Below, one piece after another: positions 60,801-64,000 of a stretch of DNA of 64,000 bases (the first letter of the stretch is position 1; every line of letters begins with the position of its first letter). The position numbers and the translations under genes were made by a program. The notes below the pieces were generated by a model, which was given only the letters and a program-made list of their open reading frames with translations, ran no database searches and was not told where the DNA came from. The stretch comes from Lytechinus pictus (lineage: Eukaryota; Echinodermata; Echinoidea; Temnopleuroida; Toxopneustidae), in contig NC_087262.1 in assembly GCF_037042905.1 (NCBI RefSeq), positions 23,784,501 to 23,848,500 of the forward strand, given 5' to 3'.

Positions 60801-63800
60801 TTTTTGTGTCAATTTCTTCCGTACAAATGTACAAGATCTTTTGCATGTGTAACTTCTCCGCCCTTCTCCGCTATTCATTTATGGTCACTTACAGCGTTGT
60901 TAGTCCTGTGTTCTTCATCAAAGTCTTCATTATTATTTCAGCCTTTAATTTCTTGTTTGTCTATTTACATTGCATTAATGTGTTATGGATAATAATCTCA
61001 ATACAAGAAGTGCGTCAAGAATTATTTTCATTATCCCTTCCTCATAAATCCCCCGCCCCGATTACTGCCACCACCATCAACAACAACAACATCACTCCCT
61101 TCACCACCACCACCCTCAGAAGCCACCACCATTTCATTTATCAAAGGGTATAGGGAATATGCCATTATGCCTCTGTTATAAATAGGCCTAGACCTATTTA
61201 ATTTCCCAACCTGACCTGGGATATTTATAAAATTGACGCTCAGTATGTGTCCCCAAAATTGATGTTCGCAACGTAACTTTCGTTGAGTCACCGAGCATGA
61301 AAATCTAATTATTGGTAACACAATGCACGGCAACAGAGCTGAGGGATTCCAGTTGGGTTTGTGGAGGCTTTCGTGCTTGTACACATGATAGAGAGTTTTC
61401 GCTCCACGTTGCACGACAGATTCATGATCATAGAAAATGTATTGTCAAATGCCCTTCGTGACAAAGACCAACCAAGAAGTCTTTATCGAAAAGTTCCGTC
61501 ATGCATTCTGCTCCGAAACTTACGAGGAAACTGCTGTTCCAGTTCACCAATTTCGACAAAGACCTCCCAGCTGTTCTTTGTCATTTAACGGGTATTCGTC
61601 ATTAATGTGTTCTTGTATCCGTCATGCATTGCGGAGCGAAAATTTCCTAATTTTCGTGAGTGTTATCTATGAGTATAACGAACAAGAGTTTTTTTTTCAG
61701 TATGATGAGGTTTTCATCTTATTTTATGTAATAACTGTCCCCTTTATCAATTCCTGACTACAAATTTGAAAAATTGAGGCTATATTTGAGCTACTAACTC
61801 TAATTTGTCAGATCATTAATAGTAAGCTTGATTTTATTAACCATGAATCAGCCTATAGCTCTGGTGTAATTGTATCAGAACATTAATTGGGTCATTTTTA
61901 ACCAGGCAACTTTAAAGGGCCTCTTGTTAACAGGTTTCATCTTTTATATATATTTAAAAAATATATATATATGTTTCGTCTCTTTTTTAACTTAAATTTT
62001 CCGTTAATTTTACATCTGTTGGAGTAGCGCTATTTACATATTGTATATTATAAATAGAAACTATTATTATGGTGAAAATTGATTTATAGAATGAGTAATA
62101 CATGAAATATTGGCAAATCATTGTAGCAGGTAATAAATGTGATTATACATTACGTCAAAGGAAATGTGAGTTTATTAGGAGAGAAATCGATCAAATTACT
62201 CTAACTGCTGTTGATCAGCATTTCTGCGTTGTCAAAGTTTTTCATTAAAAAAAATCATCCACTTTTATACTCGAATAGTTTACAGCAAAATAGTAAACGA
62301 TTAGTATTGTTTTTTAATTTTCTTTGTTCATTTAAAAAAATCTCAATCTGTGTCTCCATTGGATTGCTTTAAAATGGAAGTCTGTTCCTGCCTTTTATAT
62401 CAAAATAGATCATAAATATAATTGTGGATGATAATAACAACATGAAAATCACCCCAGGACACAATTTACAGGTGCGCCTAGTCTGAGGCAATGCTATTTC
62501 ATTTTATTACGAATAGAGGCCATATCACGAAATCATTTCATGTTCTAGCTTCTCACACAAATAACTGTCAATGCCTTTTCATTTCGCGCTAAATTCATCT
62601 CTTTTGAGAATAGGCTAGTAATGTTGACATTTCCTTTTGGACCTTCAGGCCTCTTCGTGATGATATTTTAACAAAAGTACACCACAAAAGTTTGTCGAGT
62701 ACCGAAATTTGTGCTTTCATGAGTCATGAGCGAATGCATCATGGAGAAACGAAGGGGGACTTTTTCAAAGGTAAAGATCTCCAATGGTACATTTAATGTG
62801 TAACAGACTAGGAAGTTGATGGTTATAATAGAGATCCATTTTGTAGTAGAAATTAAAATTTGAGCAGAAATGAAAAAAAAAGTACATTATTTTAAATTCC
62901 GATGAATGATTTCGTTGCCGTTACGTGTTCAGATTTTCGATTGTGATGATGATGGTGATCAGAATAATGATAGTTATCATACTGTAGGTGATGATCATGA
63001 ATACATTAAAGTATATTTCCATATGGCTTGTTCAATAGATGGATAATGAAAAGCATTTCCCATTTTATCCCTCACAAAATATGACGTCACAATGATGAGT
63101 ATGGATCTAACTTTAGATTTTATGGCCTGTCCGGAACTATATAACAATAGTTTAATACCTGCTAATTCATTTTCAAATAAAAGTCTGCTGCAATTGAGGC
63201 TTTTGTGTGAAAGAGCAAAAGTAATAAAATAGAATGATGTAGTTTGAAAGGAATCGCATAATGATTGAGAAGTTACGATAGTTGAATCGGTCTTTAAACC
63301 ATGTTTAAACCATGTAATTCTTAAAGTAGACACATCTCTTGCAGATCGTCACCAGAAATTTGCAGCTTTCTTCCAAAAAGTAAAACAAATATTTTTTTTC
63401 GATTTTGTTAAAAGCTTTACATGTCTGTTTCTCTGATTTATATATATATATATTTTCTTTTAAGCCAATTTTTCATTTGGATAGCATTTACAAAATCAAC
63501 AGGATTTTGGAAATCTCTATGAACCCAATTATGTTAAACATACATTTTTCATAAAAAAGGTTTTATAGGCCCCCCAATAAAAAAAAACATAGCATCAGTA
63601 GGTCATTGTCCAGAGCGAAAAATTAGTATATTTTGATTTCATGTAATGACATACCTGGTGTGTGTTTGACGCCATTACCAGTATATTCATTTACATATCG
63701 CTCGTTTCATAGGTAAATAGCCATGTTTCTTGTGAAAATATGTGAAACCAATAGAAGCAGTACCGTGTTAACTTTCTCATTTTCTAAATCCAATTCCGAT

Positions 63801-64000
63801 TGAAATTTCAATGTTATTTTGTTTAATTGTACTCTATTGATTAAATTCACATCCGTACATGGCCCTGGTCGGAGCAGCACCTAGACATTTGACCCAAAAT
63901 CCACCTCCATTTTGGAATAAGACCATTTTCCCTTTCAAATCAGCACCCCCTCTTTAAAAAAAAAATCATTCCAATGCCCCTGAATCAATGTTGGGATGGT

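Larger units (their letters stand above)
55058..64000 (+). other. Presumed first intron of the ANTXR-like gene
   Basis: Over 8.9 kb without an exon carrying the expected vWA continuation. Holds a GAT repeat, two inverted-repeat elements and otherwise AT-rich DNA; 57900-64000 shows nothing recognisable apart from a possible decayed foldback half at about 63640-63860. Confidence 0.5.

Noticed and set aside
61361..61757. Overlapping ORFs of 75 and 106 codons in the ANTXR-like intron
   Set aside because: No family features and no vWA continuation; treated as chance frames.
62995..63333. 112-codon minus-strand ORF
   Set aside because: Not recognised; AT-rich composition and no splice or start context. 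Could be old mobile DNA.
63640..63860. Possible decayed half of the 490-bp foldback family
   Set aside because: Only loose similarity (CCGATTGAAATTTC, TACTCTATTGATTAAAT); not firm enough to list as a feature.

Overview
The window is animal nuclear DNA. Short exons with canonical splice sites sit in long introns, amid dense inverted-repeat transposons, LINE 3' ends, tRNA-derived SINEs and trinucleotide microsatellites. A hairpin whose 3' arm I recognise as miR-2008, a microRNA I know only from echinoderms and hemichordates, points to an echinoderm. A sea urchin is my best guess, but the sequence does not prove it. All functional calls come from reading the translated sequence; no search was run.

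Left part (1-11,012, minus strand): the 5' half of a lysosomal alpha-mannosidase gene (MAN2B1 type), reading leftward from a start codon at 10940 and leaving the window after the exon at 659-730. It shows a signal peptide, the HTHDDVGW zinc-site motif and the WHIDPFGHS nucleophile motif. It also has two homologous 204-bp exons in tandem (1713-1916 and 1462-1665), separated by only 47 bp, which look like a mutually exclusive pair. Two TCATGTGA sites of MiT/TFE (CLEAR-like) type lie just upstream of the start codon. Intron 1 (5.5 kb) is full of mobile-element remnants.

Middle (11-38 kb): no conventional protein gene is recognised. There is a near-perfect 465-bp direct duplication. A 2.5-kb element with terminal inverted repeats carries about 13 copies of a GC-rich mirror-symmetric motif. 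There are also LINE 3' ends, a SINE, many TTAA-flanked foldback elements, the mir-2008 hairpin (32650-32722), and a possible two-exon small-protein or non-coding transcript ending about 400 bp before that hairpin.

Right part: a complete seven-exon CYP2-like cytochrome P450 gene (38179-45835, plus, 498 aa, one GC-AG intron), with mobile elements in several introns. Next comes about 9 kb of intergenic DNA. Then the first coding exon of an anthrax-toxin-receptor-like (ANTXR) gene lies at 54807-55057, plus. No second exon was found in the remaining 8.9 kb, so the rest of the window is probably its first intron. The three protein genes show no obvious functional link.
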